This document shows, in pieces, positions 35,915-45,810 of a stretch of DNA of 64,000 nucleotides. The stretch comes from CAVXZE01 sp963766175. GTDB taxonomy: Bacteria > Myxococcota_A > UBA9160 > UBA6930. The stretch is taken from positions 62,001 through 126,000 of the forward strand of contig CAVXZE010000001.1 of NCBI GenBank assembly GCA_963766175.1, written 5' to 3'. Each line of letters begins with the position of its first letter. Positions within the stretch are counted from its first letter, which is position 1. A program made the position numbers and the translations under genes. The notes beneath the pieces were generated by a model. It was not told where the DNA came from, did no database searches, and saw only the letters and a list, made by a program, of their open reading frames with translations.

Positions 35915-36945
35915 CGTTCGAGGACGCGATCCGCTCCTTCGAGCTCCACCTGCGCGCCGAACGCAATCTCTCGCCTCACACGCGGCGGGCCTACCTCTCG
36001 GATGTGCGGCAGTTCGCGGAGTTCGTCGGCACCGCGGCGGGTCCGGACACGGCCCGAGTCGAAGACGTGCGCGCGTTTCTGGCCGACCGTCACCGATCTC
36101 AGTCTTCCACCACCTTGGGGCGGAAGCTGGCTGCCCTGCGCAGCTTCTTCCGCTTCCTGGTGCGGGAAGGCCAGCGCGAGGCCGATCCCAGTGTCGGCAT
36201 CCCCGCGCCCCGCGCCGCCAAGCGACTGCCGAATCCCCTGGCCGTCGACGACTGTCACGTCCTCGCGGAGACACTGGCAGTCGATTCCCGAGCGGACGCC
36301 GACCCCGCGGCGGGCGGGCGAGTCCGGACGGGGCGCGGTGCGTTGCGGGATCGGGCACTGGTCGAGCTGCTCTACGGGGCTGGCATCCGGGTCGGCGAGC
36401 TGGTGGCGCTGGACGTGCGGGACATCGACCTGCACCGAGGTGACGTGCGGGTCTGGGGGAAGGGGGGAAAGGAGCGGGTGGTGCCCCTGCCCGAAGCCGC
36501 CCGCAATGCGCTCCGCGACTACCTGGATCAGCGGCGGCGTCCGGGTGTCCTGGGCGAGCCTCTCTTTACCTCTCTTCGTTCGAAGAAGGGGGAGCTGCCC
36601 CGCCGTCTCGATCCCCGCGACGTGCGCCGGATCCTGCGGATGCGAGCCGAGCGGGCCGGCGTGGTGGACCGGGTTCATCCGCACCGGCTGCGCCACAGCT
36701 ACGCCACCCACCTGCTCGACATGGGGGCGGATCTTCGCGCCATCCAGGAGCTCCTCGGGCACGCCAGTCTCTCGACCACCCAGAAGTACACGGCGGTTTC
36801 TGCGGAACGGCTGCTCGAGGTCTATGATCGGGCTCATCCGCGGGCTCGAAAGGTCCGCAAAGGGAAGGGCGGGTCCCCGCTCGGGCCGGATGCCGGTGGA
36901 CGCGGTGATTCGCGGGCGGACCGGCAGGGAAGGAAGGGGAAGTGA
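35911..36945 (+). CDS. xerC: Tyrosine recombinase XerC
   Basis: 344 aa. The N-terminal SAM-like core-binding domain ('FELHLRAERNLSPHTRRAYL') precedes the catalytic domain: Arg in 'YGAGIRVGELVALDVRDID', Lys in 'WGKGGKERVVPLP', HxxR in 'HPHRLRHSYATHLLDMGADL', His in 'LLGHASLSTTQKYT' and Tyr in TTQKYT. It resolves chromosome dimers at dif with XerD. Unusual are a roughly 20-residue insert before the catalytic domain (SRADADPAAGGRVRTGRG) and a basic low-complexity tail of about 30 residues after the usual end (RKVRKGKGGSPLGP onwards). Overlaps trmFO and hslV by 4 bp, in the order common to many deltaproteobacteria. Confidence 0.93.
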   Translation: MTFEDAIRSFELHLRAERNLSPHTRRAYLSDVRQFAEFVGTAAGPDTARVEDVRAFLADRHRSQSSTTLGRKLAALRSFFRFLVREGQREADPSVGIPAPRAAKRLPNPLAVDDCHVLAETLAVDSRADADPAAGGRVRTGRGALRDRALVELLYGAGIRVGELVALDVRDIDLHRGDVRVWGKGGKERVVPLPEAARNALRDYLDQRRRPGVLGEPLFTSLRSKKGELPRRLDPRDVRRILRMRAERAGVVDRVHPHRLRHSYATHLLDMGADLRAIQELLGHASLSTTQKYTAVSAERLLEVYDRAHPRARKVRKGKGGSPLGPDAGGRGDSRADRQGRKGK

Positions 36946-37483
36946 CCGGAGCGGAGCAGATCCATTCCACGACCGTCATCGCCGTGGTGCGCGACGGACG
37001 CATCGCGATGGCGTCGGATGGCCAGGTGACCGTCGGCGATGCCATCATGAAGCAGAACGCCCAGAAGGTGCGCAAGGCGGCGAAGGACCGCGCTGTCTTC
37101 GGATTCGCCGGCGGGGCGGCAGATGCCCTGGCTCTCTCCGAGCGCCTGGAGGCGAAGCTCGAAGCGCATCCGGGGAACGTGCGCCGCGCCGCCGTGGAGC
37201 TGGGGCGCGACTGGCGCACGGACCGGATGCTGCGTCGGCTCGAGGCCATGCTCCTGGTCGGTGACGCGGAGAGCGTCCTGGTGGTCTCGGGAAGTGGCGA
37301 CGTCATCGAGCCCGACGACGGCATTGCCGCGATCGGTTCGGGCGGGGGCTATGCGCTCTCCGCCGCCCGGGCTCTATCGCGGCACTCCGAGCTCCGCGTC
37401 GAGGAGATCGCCGAGACCGCTCTGCGGATCGCCGCCGAGATCTGCATCTACACCAACGACTCGATCAGCGTGGTGACTCTCCC

Positions 37484-37487
<4 letters not shown>
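36942..37487 (+). CDS. hslV: ATP-dependent protease subunit HslV
   Basis: 181 aa, GTG start overlapping the xerC stop (GTGA). It starts VTGAEQIHSTTVIAVVRDG: the TT pair matches the catalytic N-terminal Thr of HslV, so a propeptide of about nine residues must be removed, longer than the single Met of the E. coli protein but seen in other bacteria. Core motifs: 'IAMASDGQVTVGDAIMKQNA', 'KVRKAAKDRAVFGFAGGAAD', 'DWRTDRMLRRLEAMLLV', 'AAIGSGGGYALSAARAL'. It forms the double-hexamer peptidase of the HslUV complex. The stop overlaps hslU. Confidence 0.95.
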
Positions 37488-38878
<1,391 letters not shown>

Positions 38879-38897
38879 CCGAAGCGAGGGGGGTCGC

Positions 38898-40418
38898 ATG
38901 AGTTCGTCAACGCAAGTCCTGGTGGTCGACGACGAGAAGTTCTTCCGGGAGGCGATTCGCGACGTTCTCGACGGTGCCGAGTTGAAGAGCGTCCTGGCCG
39001 CCACCGGTGAGGAGGCGCTCGAAGCCGCGGGGGATCCCTCGATCGGCGTGGTGATTCTCGACATTCAGCTTCCCGACCAGAGCGGCCTCGACGTGTTTCG
39101 CCAGCTGTGCGAGATCCGGCCGGATCTCCGCGTGATCATCCTCTCGGCCCATACCGACCAGGAGACCGTTCTGGAGGCTCTTCGACTCGGCGCCTTCGAC
39201 TACCTGGCAAAGCCGATTCACGAAGAGGAGCTCGCCCTGGCCGTGCGCCGCGCCCTCGAGACCTTCGGAATCGCTTCGGGATGGAGCCGGTTGCGCCGGC
39301 GCATCGGGCTTCTGGAGGAAACCCTTCAGGAGCTCTGGAAGACCGCCGGAGAAGTCGATCTGGACGAGCGGGCCCAGTCCCTGCGCGAGGGTGCGGTTCA
39401 GGCGCTCTCGGAGATCCTGGGTGCGGCGAAGACCTCCCTGATGCTGCTGGATGAGGACGGAGCGTTCCTGCGGGTCGCCGCCGGCTGCGGCTTCAAGGCC
39501 TCGCCCGCCGAGATGGACGATGTCCCCATCGGTGAGGGCGTGGCGGGAATGGCGCTGGCGCGTCTGGAGCCGATCCTGGTCGGTGACGTGAGTGCGGACG
39601 AGCGATTCGCCGGGCGAGCTCCCGACGGCCGCTATGCGTCGAACTCCTTCGCGGTGGCGCCGCTCGCTGCGGGGGCGCGGGCGCTCGGGGTCCTCTGCGC
39701 GACGGATCGCTCGAGCGGTGAGCCCTTCGACCAGGAGGACCTCGCGCTGATGAGAATCCTGTCGGTGCAGCTCGCACAGATGCTGGACGTCCGTCCGGAT
39801 CTCGGCGGGGGCGTCGAACAGGAGCTGACGGTCGAGGAGCTGGGTGAGGCAGAGGCGCCGGCGGGACAGGTCGGACCGGAGGCCGAACTCGCCCGCGCGA
39901 TCTGCCAGGCGGTGACGGACGAGGTGGAACCCGCGCGCATTCTCGACGCCGCGCTGCGGCCGGTCGCCGAGACTCTCCGGGCGGCGCCGGTCTCGCTCTA
40001 CCTGCTGGATGCGGAGCGTGGAGATCTGGTTCGCGAGGCCGAGTGCGATCGCGGCACTCGCAGCGATCGCCCGGCCCTTCGGACCGGGCTCGGTCTCACC
40101 GGGACGGTGCTGGAGAGCGGAACTCTCGTGGCCAGCGAGGATCCCGCGGCGGATCCGCGCTTCGACGGAGGAATCGATACGCCCGACGACGGAGCCCCGG
40201 GGCCCCTTATCTGCGGAGCCCTGAGGTTCCGCGGCAAGACCCTCGGCGTCTTCCGCGTCTTTCCAGAGAGGCCCGAGGACGCCTCTCCTGGGGTGGGGGA
40301 GGTCCTGGCGGCGGCGCTCTCCGCGGCGGTTCGCAACGTGCTTCTGTACCGTAGCCTGGTGGATACGATCGACGAGGTGGCCCGCGCCCGTCGCGAAGGC
40401 CAGAGGGGTGCGGGCTGA
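38898..40418 (+). CDS. Response regulator with two GAF domains
   Basis: 506 aa from the ATG at 38898 (GCGAGGGGGG upstream; the frame is open back to 38850). The receiver domain (1-125) has acidic pocket 'VVDDEKFF', phospho-acceptor in 'VVILDIQLPDQSGLDVF' and 'YLAKPIHEEEL'. A coiled linker (RLRRRIGLLEETLQELWKTA) precedes a first GAF-like domain (about 165-310: 'LMLLDEDGAFLRVAAGCGF', 'GEGVAGMALARLEPILVGDV') and a second (about 350-490: 'VSLYLLDAERGDLVREAE', 'GLTGTVLESGTLVASED'). No output or catalytic domain follows. It probably signals through protein interaction. It sits between hslU and argB; its kinase is not identified. Confidence 0.85.
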   Translation: MSSSTQVLVVDDEKFFREAIRDVLDGAELKSVLAATGEEALEAAGDPSIGVVILDIQLPDQSGLDVFRQLCEIRPDLRVIILSAHTDQETVLEALRLGAFDYLAKPIHEEELALAVRRALETFGIASGWSRLRRRIGLLEETLQELWKTAGEVDLDERAQSLREGAVQALSEILGAAKTSLMLLDEDGAFLRVAAGCGFKASPAEMDDVPIGEGVAGMALARLEPILVGDVSADERFAGRAPDGRYASNSFAVAPLAAGARALGVLCATDRSSGEPFDQEDLALMRILSVQLAQMLDVRPDLGGGVEQELTVEELGEAEAPAGQVGPEAELARAICQAVTDEVEPARILDAALRPVAETLRAAPVSLYLLDAERGDLVREAECDRGTRSDRPALRTGLGLTGTVLESGTLVASEDPAADPRFDGGIDTPDDGAPGPLICGALRFRGKTLGVFRVFPERPEDASPGVGEVLAAALSAAVRNVLLYRSLVDTIDEVARARREGQRGAG

Positions 40419-40507
40419 GCCGCTGATCATTCCAGCGGTGACCGCGACGGGCGAGGGCGCCAAGCGCCCCCGCTGGATTGCAGGCCAACCAAGGTCACGG
40501 AGTCACG

Positions 40508-41359
40508 GTGCAGAAGCTGATCGACAAGGCGGCCGTACTGGTCGAGGCACTTCCGTACATCCGCCGCTTCTACGAGAAGACGATCGTCATCAAGTACGGT
40601 GGCCACGCCATGACCGACGACGGGCTGCGCGCGTCCTTCGCGGTGGATGTGGTGTTTCTCAAGTACGTCGGGCTGCGCCCGGTAATCGTTCACGGGGGGG
40701 GGCCGCAGATCGGCGCGATCCTGGAGAAGCTCGGCCTGGAGTCGACCTTCGTGGACGGACTCCGCGTGACGAACGACGCGACCATGGAAGTCGTCGAGAT
40801 GGTTCTGGGAGGCCGGGTCAATGGCGAGATCGTCGAGCTCGTCAACCGCGGAGGCGGCCGGGCCGTGGGTCTCACCGGCAACGACGGCGGAATGCTGACG
40901 GTGCGTCGCAAGCTCAAGGGTGGCAAGGACATCGGCCGGGTGGGTGAGATCGTGCAGGTCGATCCCGCCGCCATCACGGCGGTGGCGAATGCCGGCTTCG
41001 TGCCCGTCATCGCGCCGATTGGAGTCGACGCCGAAGGCCTCCGCTACAACGTGAACGCCGACGAAGCGGCCGGAGCGATTGCCCGCGCGTTGCAGGCCGA
41101 GAAGCTGATACTGCTCACCGACGTGGAGGGTGTGAAGGATGCGACCGGTGAGCTGATTCACCGACTCTCGGTGGAAACGGCGCGCAAGCTCCTGGCCGAG
41201 GGGTCCATCCGGGAGGGAATGATCCCCAAGGTCGAGTGCTGCATCGACGCGCTCGCGGATGGCGTCTCGCGGACACACATCATCGACGGTCGAATCGTTC
41301 ACGCTATTCTTCTCGAAGTCTTTACCGACGGGGGTGTTGGCACCCTCCTGACCCACTGA
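40508..41359 (+). CDS. argB: Acetylglutamate kinase
   Basis: 283 aa if started at GTG 40508 (GGAG five bases upstream), which gives MQKLIDKAAVLVEALPYIRR as is usual; TTG 40478 in frame would add ten residues. Amino-acid-kinase fold: 'TIVIKYGGHAMTD', 'PVIVHGGGPQIGAILEKLG', 'FVDGLRVTNDATMEVVEMVL', 'AVGLTGNDGGMLTVRR', 'YNVNADEAAGAIARALQAEK', 'ILLTDVEGVKD', 'GMIPKVECCIDALADGV'. It phosphorylates N-acetylglutamate, the committed step of arginine synthesis and often the point of arginine feedback. The argF gene follows after 3 bp. Confidence 0.95.
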   Translation: MQKLIDKAAVLVEALPYIRRFYEKTIVIKYGGHAMTDDGLRASFAVDVVFLKYVGLRPVIVHGGGPQIGAILEKLGLESTFVDGLRVTNDATMEVVEMVLGGRVNGEIVELVNRGGGRAVGLTGNDGGMLTVRRKLKGGKDIGRVGEIVQVDPAAITAVANAGFVPVIAPIGVDAEGLRYNVNADEAAGAIARALQAEKLILLTDVEGVKDATGELIHRLSVETARKLLAEGSIREGMIPKVECCIDALADGVSRTHIIDGRIVHAILLEVFTDGGVGTLLTH

Positions 41360-41362
41360 TTC

Positions 41363-42283
41363 ATGCCCAAGGACTTCATCAGCGTCGCGGACTGGTCTGC
41401 CGAATCCCTGCTCGAGATCCTCGCGCGCGCGCGGCAGCTGAAGGCTCTGCTCGCCAAGAGGGAACGCCCCCAGACGCTGCTCGGCCGGACGCTGGCCATG
41501 TACTTCGAACACCCTTCCCTCCGAACCTACGTGACCTTCGAGGCGGGCATGACCCAGATGGGAGGGCACCCGATCTTCCTCACGCCGGATCAGATCGGCA
41601 TCGGAACCCGTGAATCGGCCAGCGACGTCGCCCGGAGTCTCTCGCGCTGGGTGGACGTCCTGGTGGCGCGGACCACCAACCACGCCCTGGTCGAAGAGCT
41701 GGCGTCGGTGGCGACGATCCCGGTCGTCAACGCGCTCACGGACCTGCTTCACCCCTGTCAGGTGATGGCGGATCTGCTGACGATCTCCGAGCGGATGAAG
41801 CTCGCGGAGGCCCGCGTCGCGTTCGTTGGCGACGGCAACAACGTCGCCAACTCGCTGCTCCTCGCGGCGTCGGTGCTGGGTCTCGATCTGAGGCTCGCCA
41901 CTCCCGAAACCCACCGGCCCGCCGACGCGATCCGCTCGCGCGCCGCGGATCTGGCCGAACGAAGCGGCGCTCGGATCCACTACACGCCCGATCCCGCCGA
42001 GGCGATTCGGGACGTCCATTTCGTCTATACGGACGTCTGGACGAGCATGGGCCAGGAGGAGCAGGCCGAACAGCGGCGCGCCATCTTCGAGCCCTACCAG
42101 GTCAACGCCAGGCTCCTGGAGAACGCGCCAGAGGCCTGGATCATGCACGACCTGCCCGCCCACCGAGGGGAAGAGATCACGGACGACGTCCTCGACGGAC
42201 CCCGCAGCATCGTGTTCGATCAGGCGGAGAACCGCCTTCACGCCCAGAAGGCGATCCTGGAACGACTTCTCCGACCGAGTTGA
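41363..42283 (+). CDS. argF: Ornithine carbamoyltransferase with altered active-site motifs
   Basis: 306 aa. The overall sequence is clearly ArgF: 'HPCQVMADLLTI' (130-141), 'VGDGNNVANSLLLAAS', 'VYTDVWTSMGQEEQAEQR', 'PAHRGEEITDDVLDGPRSIV', 'AENRLHAQKAI'. Two signature sites differ from the usual form. The carbamoyl-phosphate loop, normally STRTR, reads SLRTY (52-56), preceded by FEHP. The ornithine-binding HCLP motif reads HDLP (262-265), replacing by Asp the Cys that lines the ornithine site. The codons (CTC, TAC, GAC) are unambiguous. Function as an OTCase is still the best call from its position between argB and argG, but kinetics or substrate may differ. Another amino-acid carbamoyltransferase is the alternative. 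Confidence 0.88.
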   Translation: MPKDFISVADWSAESLLEILARARQLKALLAKRERPQTLLGRTLAMYFEHPSLRTYVTFEAGMTQMGGHPIFLTPDQIGIGTRESASDVARSLSRWVDVLVARTTNHALVEELASVATIPVVNALTDLLHPCQVMADLLTISERMKLAEARVAFVGDGNNVANSLLLAASVLGLDLRLATPETHRPADAIRSRAADLAERSGARIHYTPDPAEAIRDVHFVYTDVWTSMGQEEQAEQRRAIFEPYQVNARLLENAPEAWIMHDLPAHRGEEITDDVLDGPRSIVFDQAENRLHAQKAILERLLRPS

Positions 42284-42410
42284 CCCCCCGCGGGGCACGT
42301 TTCGCGTGCAAGTTCCCCAGGATCCCCAACGAGACACTCAGCTTATGCTGAGAAAAGACCGATGAGCGCCCCGAGGGCCGGACCGGAACGGAAACGCCTG
42401 GAGGGGATCA

Positions 42411-43613
42411 ATGCCGGCGAACAGGGGCGCCCGAGAGGGTGAGGATCGAGTTCCTCGGCTCGCCCCCGGATGCGACCCCACCCAGTTCTCTCTCTCACCG
42501 GCCGAGGGCTATCTGTTGTCGCGGATCGACGGGATGACCTCCTGCAAGATGCTTCGGCAGATCGGCGGTCTGCCTGCGGAGCAGATCGACCGGTACATCG
42601 ACGACTGGGTGAAGCAGGGCGTGATCCTGTTCGACGTCGAGCCCCCTCCGGGAGCCCAGCAGGCCCCGGCGTCCCCCCGAGGCGCGGAATCCCACGAGTC
42701 GCAGATCGATCCGAGCCTGGACATCTCCGTCGAGATTCAGAAGAAGGTTCTCGAATTCCAGACCGGACTCGACCGTCCCTACCACGAGCTGCTCGGCGTG
42801 GCGATGGACGCCGACGTCAAGACGATCAAGAAAGCCTACTTCGGGCTGTCCAAGCAGTTTCACCCGGATCGCTACTTCCGCCGCAACCTCGGGCCGTTCG
42901 CGGAGAAGCTGGAGAGCTGCTTCAAGAAGATCCTGGAGGCGTACGAGCTGCTCTCGGATCCCGCCACCCGCGCCGAGGTGCAGCGGGATCTCGCTCCCTC
43001 CGCGCCGGCCGAGGAGCCCGCGAAGCCGAGTGCGGCTCCCAGCGGCGTGGCGGCCCGCAGACGCCTCTCGCGACTCGGCAGGCAGCTCAAGGTCTTCGAG
43101 GGGCGCAAGCGCAAGGCCAAGAACTTCTTCGAATCGGGTATGTCGGCCTTCCATCAGGAACGCTGGCTGGAGGCGGCCGGGAGCGTACGACTGGCGATCG
43201 CCTTCGACCCCGGAAACGAGGCCTACAAGGAGGCTTTCTCGGATGTCCAGCGCAAGGCCCACGAGGAGCGGGCGAAGACGTTGATCAAGCAGGGCGAAGG
43301 GGCGCTCGAGATGCGGGACTTCCAGGACGCCGCGGGCCTCTTCGAAGAGGCGCTCCAATTCCGCCCCTTCGATCCGGAGCTCAACATCCGGGCGGCGCGC
43401 CTGCAGTGGCAGGCCGTCGGAGACCTGCGCAAGGCCAAGGAGTTCGCTGCCGCGGCCTGCGAGATCGAGCCGACCAATGCCTCACATCGGCGCACGCTGG
43501 GACAGATCTTCAAGGCCGCCGGGCTCGCGGCGAACGCCCGGCGTGAGCTCGAGGCCGCGTTGAAGCTCGATCCAAAGGACGCGGAGGCGAGCGCCGAGCT
43601 CAAGTCCCTGTAA
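42411..43613 (+). CDS. J-domain/TPR protein with N-terminal 'LSRIDG' winged-helix-like domain
   Basis: 400 aa, ATG with GGAGGGG upstream. Residues about 25-75 form a small domain ('SPAEGYLLSRIDGMTSCKML', 'IDDWVKQGVILFD') also found at the C-terminus of the TPR protein two genes downstream. A J-domain follows (about 122-195) with the HPD motif intact ('FGLSKQFHPDRYFRRNLG'), then a basic linker (RKRKAKNFFESG) and TPR repeats (about 235-400: 'ALEMRDFQDAAGLFEEALQF', 'AGLAANARRELEAALKLDPK'). As a J-protein encoded 34 bp before an Hsp70 gene, it should stimulate that Hsp70's ATPase and bring clients through its TPRs. The client is unknown. Confidence 0.85.
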   Translation: MPANRGAREGEDRVPRLAPGCDPTQFSLSPAEGYLLSRIDGMTSCKMLRQIGGLPAEQIDRYIDDWVKQGVILFDVEPPPGAQQAPASPRGAESHESQIDPSLDISVEIQKKVLEFQTGLDRPYHELLGVAMDADVKTIKKAYFGLSKQFHPDRYFRRNLGPFAEKLESCFKKILEAYELLSDPATRAEVQRDLAPSAPAEEPAKPSAAPSGVAARRRLSRLGRQLKVFEGRKRKAKNFFESGMSAFHQERWLEAAGSVRLAIAFDPGNEAYKEAFSDVQRKAHEERAKTLIKQGEGALEMRDFQDAAGLFEEALQFRPFDPELNIRAARLQWQAVGDLRKAKEFAAAACEIEPTNASHRRTLGQIFKAAGLAANARRELEAALKLDPKDAEASAELKSL

Positions 43614-43647
43614 GGGCGGAGAAGTCCGGGGAATCTGGAGGAGAACG

Positions 43648-45219
43648 ATGAATCACGTGATCGGGATCGACCTGGGGACCACGAATTCGTGCGTGGCCAT
43701 CATCGAGAACGGGCAGCCGAGCGTGATCCCGAACGCCGGCGGCTACAAGACCACGCCCTCGATGTTCGCGATCACCCAGGACGGAAAGCGGCTGGTGGGT
43801 CACCTCGCCAAGCGACAGGCGATCACCAACTCGAAGGACACGGTCTTCGCGACCAAGCGTCTGATCGGCCGGCGATTCGACGCGCCGGAGGTCCAGAAGT
43901 CCATCGATTTCAGTCCCTTTCAGATCGTTCGCGGCCCCAACGACGATCCGCGCATCGAGATCGCGGGCAAGACCTTTACCTGCCCGGAGATCTCCGCATT
44001 GATCCTGCGAGAGATGAAGCGGGTGGTGGAGGAGTACCTGGGAGAGCACGTCCACGACGCCGTGATCACCGTTCCCGCCTACTTCAACGACGCCCAGCGC
44101 CAGTGCACCAAGGACGCCGGCAAGATCGCAGGCCTCGAGGTGCTCCGGATCATCAACGAGCCCACGGCCGCCGCCCTGGCCTACGGCTTCAACAAGCACA
44201 ATGACGAGAAGGTCGCGATCTACGACCTCGGCGGGGGAACCTTCGACATCTCGATCCTGGAAATGAGCGACGGGGTCGTCGAGGTGCTCTCCACCGCGGG
44301 CAACACCTTTCTGGGCGGCGAAGATTTCGATCAGCGCATCGTGGCGCATCTGCTGGAGATCTTCCAGCAGAGCGAGGGAATCGATCTGCGGGGCGACACC
44401 ATGGCGCTGCAGCGCCTGAAGGATGCAGCGGAGAAGGCCAAGTGCGATCTCTCTGCCCGCGAGACCACCGAGATCAACCTCCCCTTCATTGCCAGCGACG
44501 CCAGCGGGCCCCGGCACCTGAGCCAGGAGCTCACCCGGGAAACCCTCGAGAGCCTGGTCGGCGATGTGGTCCGCGGAACCCTGAAGACCGTCGAGCAGTG
44601 CGTCAACGACTCCGAGCTCACCCTCGATGCGATCGATCAGATCATCCTGGTGGGCGGGCAGACCCGAATGCCCCTGGTCCAGGCCGCGGTCGCGGAGTTC
44701 TTTGGCAAGCGGCCTCACAAGGGGGTGAATCCGGACGAGGTGGTGGCGATCGGCGCCGCGATCCAGGGGGAGAGCCTGGTCTCCGAAGACGAGAACCTGC
44801 TGCTCCTCGACGTGACCCCGCTCTCCCTCGGAATCGCGACCTTCGGCGGGCATTTCGCCAAGCTGATCGAGCGGAACACCACGGTTCCGGCGCGCAAGAG
44901 CCACCTCTTCACGACCACTCGCGACAACCAGTCCGCCGTGAAGATTCGCGTCCTCCAGGGCGAATCCGAGACGGCCCCGGAGAACGATCTGCTCGGCGAG
45001 TTCGTGCTCAACGGAATCCGGCCTTCCCGGAAGGGCGAGCCGGAGATCGACGTCGCCTTCGACATCGACGCGAACGGGATCGTGAGTGTATCGGCGCGTG
45101 ACACAGCGACGGGGAAAGAGCAGTCGATCACCGTGAATGCGACGGGCACGCTCTCCGACGAGGAGATCCAGAACATCATCGAAGAGAACGAACTCTACGA
45201 AGTGCAGCTCAAGGAGTAA
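43648..45219 (+). CDS. DnaK-type Hsp70 lacking the C-terminal lid
   Basis: 523 aa, against 610-640 for DnaK. ATPase domain: 'IGIDLGTTNSCVAIIENGQP', 'VITVPAYFNDAQRQCTKDAG', 'INEPTAAALAYGFN', 'VAIYDLGGGTFDISILEMSD', 'ILVGGQTRMPLVQAAVAEFF'. The interdomain linker 'LLLLDVTPLSLGIATFGG' and the substrate-binding beta sandwich are present ('GIVSVSARDTATGKEQSITV'), but the helical lid and EEVD-like tail are absent: the protein ends 20 or so residues after 'TGTLSDEEIQNIIEENELYE'. This is therefore a specialised paralogue, probably with fast client release, working with the upstream J-protein. Similar second Hsp70s act in myxobacterial motility and surface-polymer functions; that parallel is inference. 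Confidence 0.92.
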   Translation: MNHVIGIDLGTTNSCVAIIENGQPSVIPNAGGYKTTPSMFAITQDGKRLVGHLAKRQAITNSKDTVFATKRLIGRRFDAPEVQKSIDFSPFQIVRGPNDDPRIEIAGKTFTCPEISALILREMKRVVEEYLGEHVHDAVITVPAYFNDAQRQCTKDAGKIAGLEVLRIINEPTAAALAYGFNKHNDEKVAIYDLGGGTFDISILEMSDGVVEVLSTAGNTFLGGEDFDQRIVAHLLEIFQQSEGIDLRGDTMALQRLKDAAEKAKCDLSARETTEINLPFIASDASGPRHLSQELTRETLESLVGDVVRGTLKTVEQCVNDSELTLDAIDQIILVGGQTRMPLVQAAVAEFFGKRPHKGVNPDEVVAIGAAIQGESLVSEDENLLLLDVTPLSLGIATFGGHFAKLIERNTTVPARKSHLFTTTRDNQSAVKIRVLQGESETAPENDLLGEFVLNGIRPSRKGEPEIDVAFDIDANGIVSVSARDTATGKEQSITVNATGTLSDEEIQNIIEENELYEVQLKE

Positions 45220-45228
45220 GGCCCCGAA

Positions 45229-45810
45229 ATGAGCCAAACAAAAGAGGGGCAGATCTCTCGACTGATGGAAGAGGGACTGATCCACTACGGTGAGGGGCGG
45301 ATGGCCGAGGCCGCCGATTCCTGGCGCGAGGTGCTTCGCCTCGAGCCGGGCCATCCCGAGGCGCTGGACTACATGCGCAGCGCCGGCTTCGACACCGATG
45401 AGATCGAGCTTTCGGAGGTCGTTGGCGAAGAGGATGTGGGTCTGCTGGCCGACGCCCTGGAGCTGTTTCGCAGGGGCGAATCCCAGGAGTCCCTCGAGAT
45501 GTTCGAGACCCTGGCTCGCGAGAATCCTCACCGGATGGAGATCCAGGGGTACCTGGAGCTGGTCCGGAGCCATCTCTTCGAGTACTACCGCGAGCGGGCT
45601 CCCGACCCTTCCAGGGTGCTGAAGGTCGCGATCACACCGAAGGAGATGATGCGGTTCAACCTTCCGGCGAACGCGGGCTTCGTGCTCTCGATGGTCGACG
45701 GCAGCACCAGCGTGAACGAGATCCTGGCGCTCTCCGGGATGGATCCCTTCGAGGCGGTGCGAGTCGTCAACAAGCTGCTCGAAGTGGGCATCGTCGAGGT
45801 GAATCCGTGA
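45229..45810 (+). CDS. TPR protein with C-terminal 'LSRIDG'-type domain
   Basis: 193 aa, 9 bp after the Hsp70 gene. The N-terminal half holds TPR-like helices ('RLMEEGLIHYGEGRMAEAAD', 'DALELFRRGESQESLEMFET'). Residues about 148-193 ('NAGFVLSMVDGSTSVNEILA', 'AVRVVNKLLEVGIVEVNP') match the N-terminal domain of the J-protein two genes upstream (xxGxxLSxxDGxTSxxxxLxxxGxxxxxxxxxxxxLxxxGxxxx). The shared module suggests that the two bind a common partner or each other. The stop overlaps the following PAS gene (GTGA). No signal peptide, so cytoplasmic. Function unknown. Confidence 0.75.
   Translation: MSQTKEGQISRLMEEGLIHYGEGRMAEAADSWREVLRLEPGHPEALDYMRSAGFDTDEIELSEVVGEEDVGLLADALELFRRGESQESLEMFETLARENPHRMEIQGYLELVRSHLFEYYRERAPDPSRVLKVAITPKEMMRFNLPANAGFVLSMVDGSTSVNEILALSGMDPFEAVRVVNKLLEVGIVEVNP

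Noticed and set aside
34453..36910. Long plus-strand frame of about 830 codons across trmFO and xerC
   Set aside because: Its first part is an Arg/Gly-rich shadow of trmFO; only the part from 35911 is a real protein (XerC).
42286..42309. CCCCGCGGGG palindrome and small hairpin GCACG-N5-CGTGC after argF
   Set aside because: Short stems without a T-run; not convincing as a terminator.
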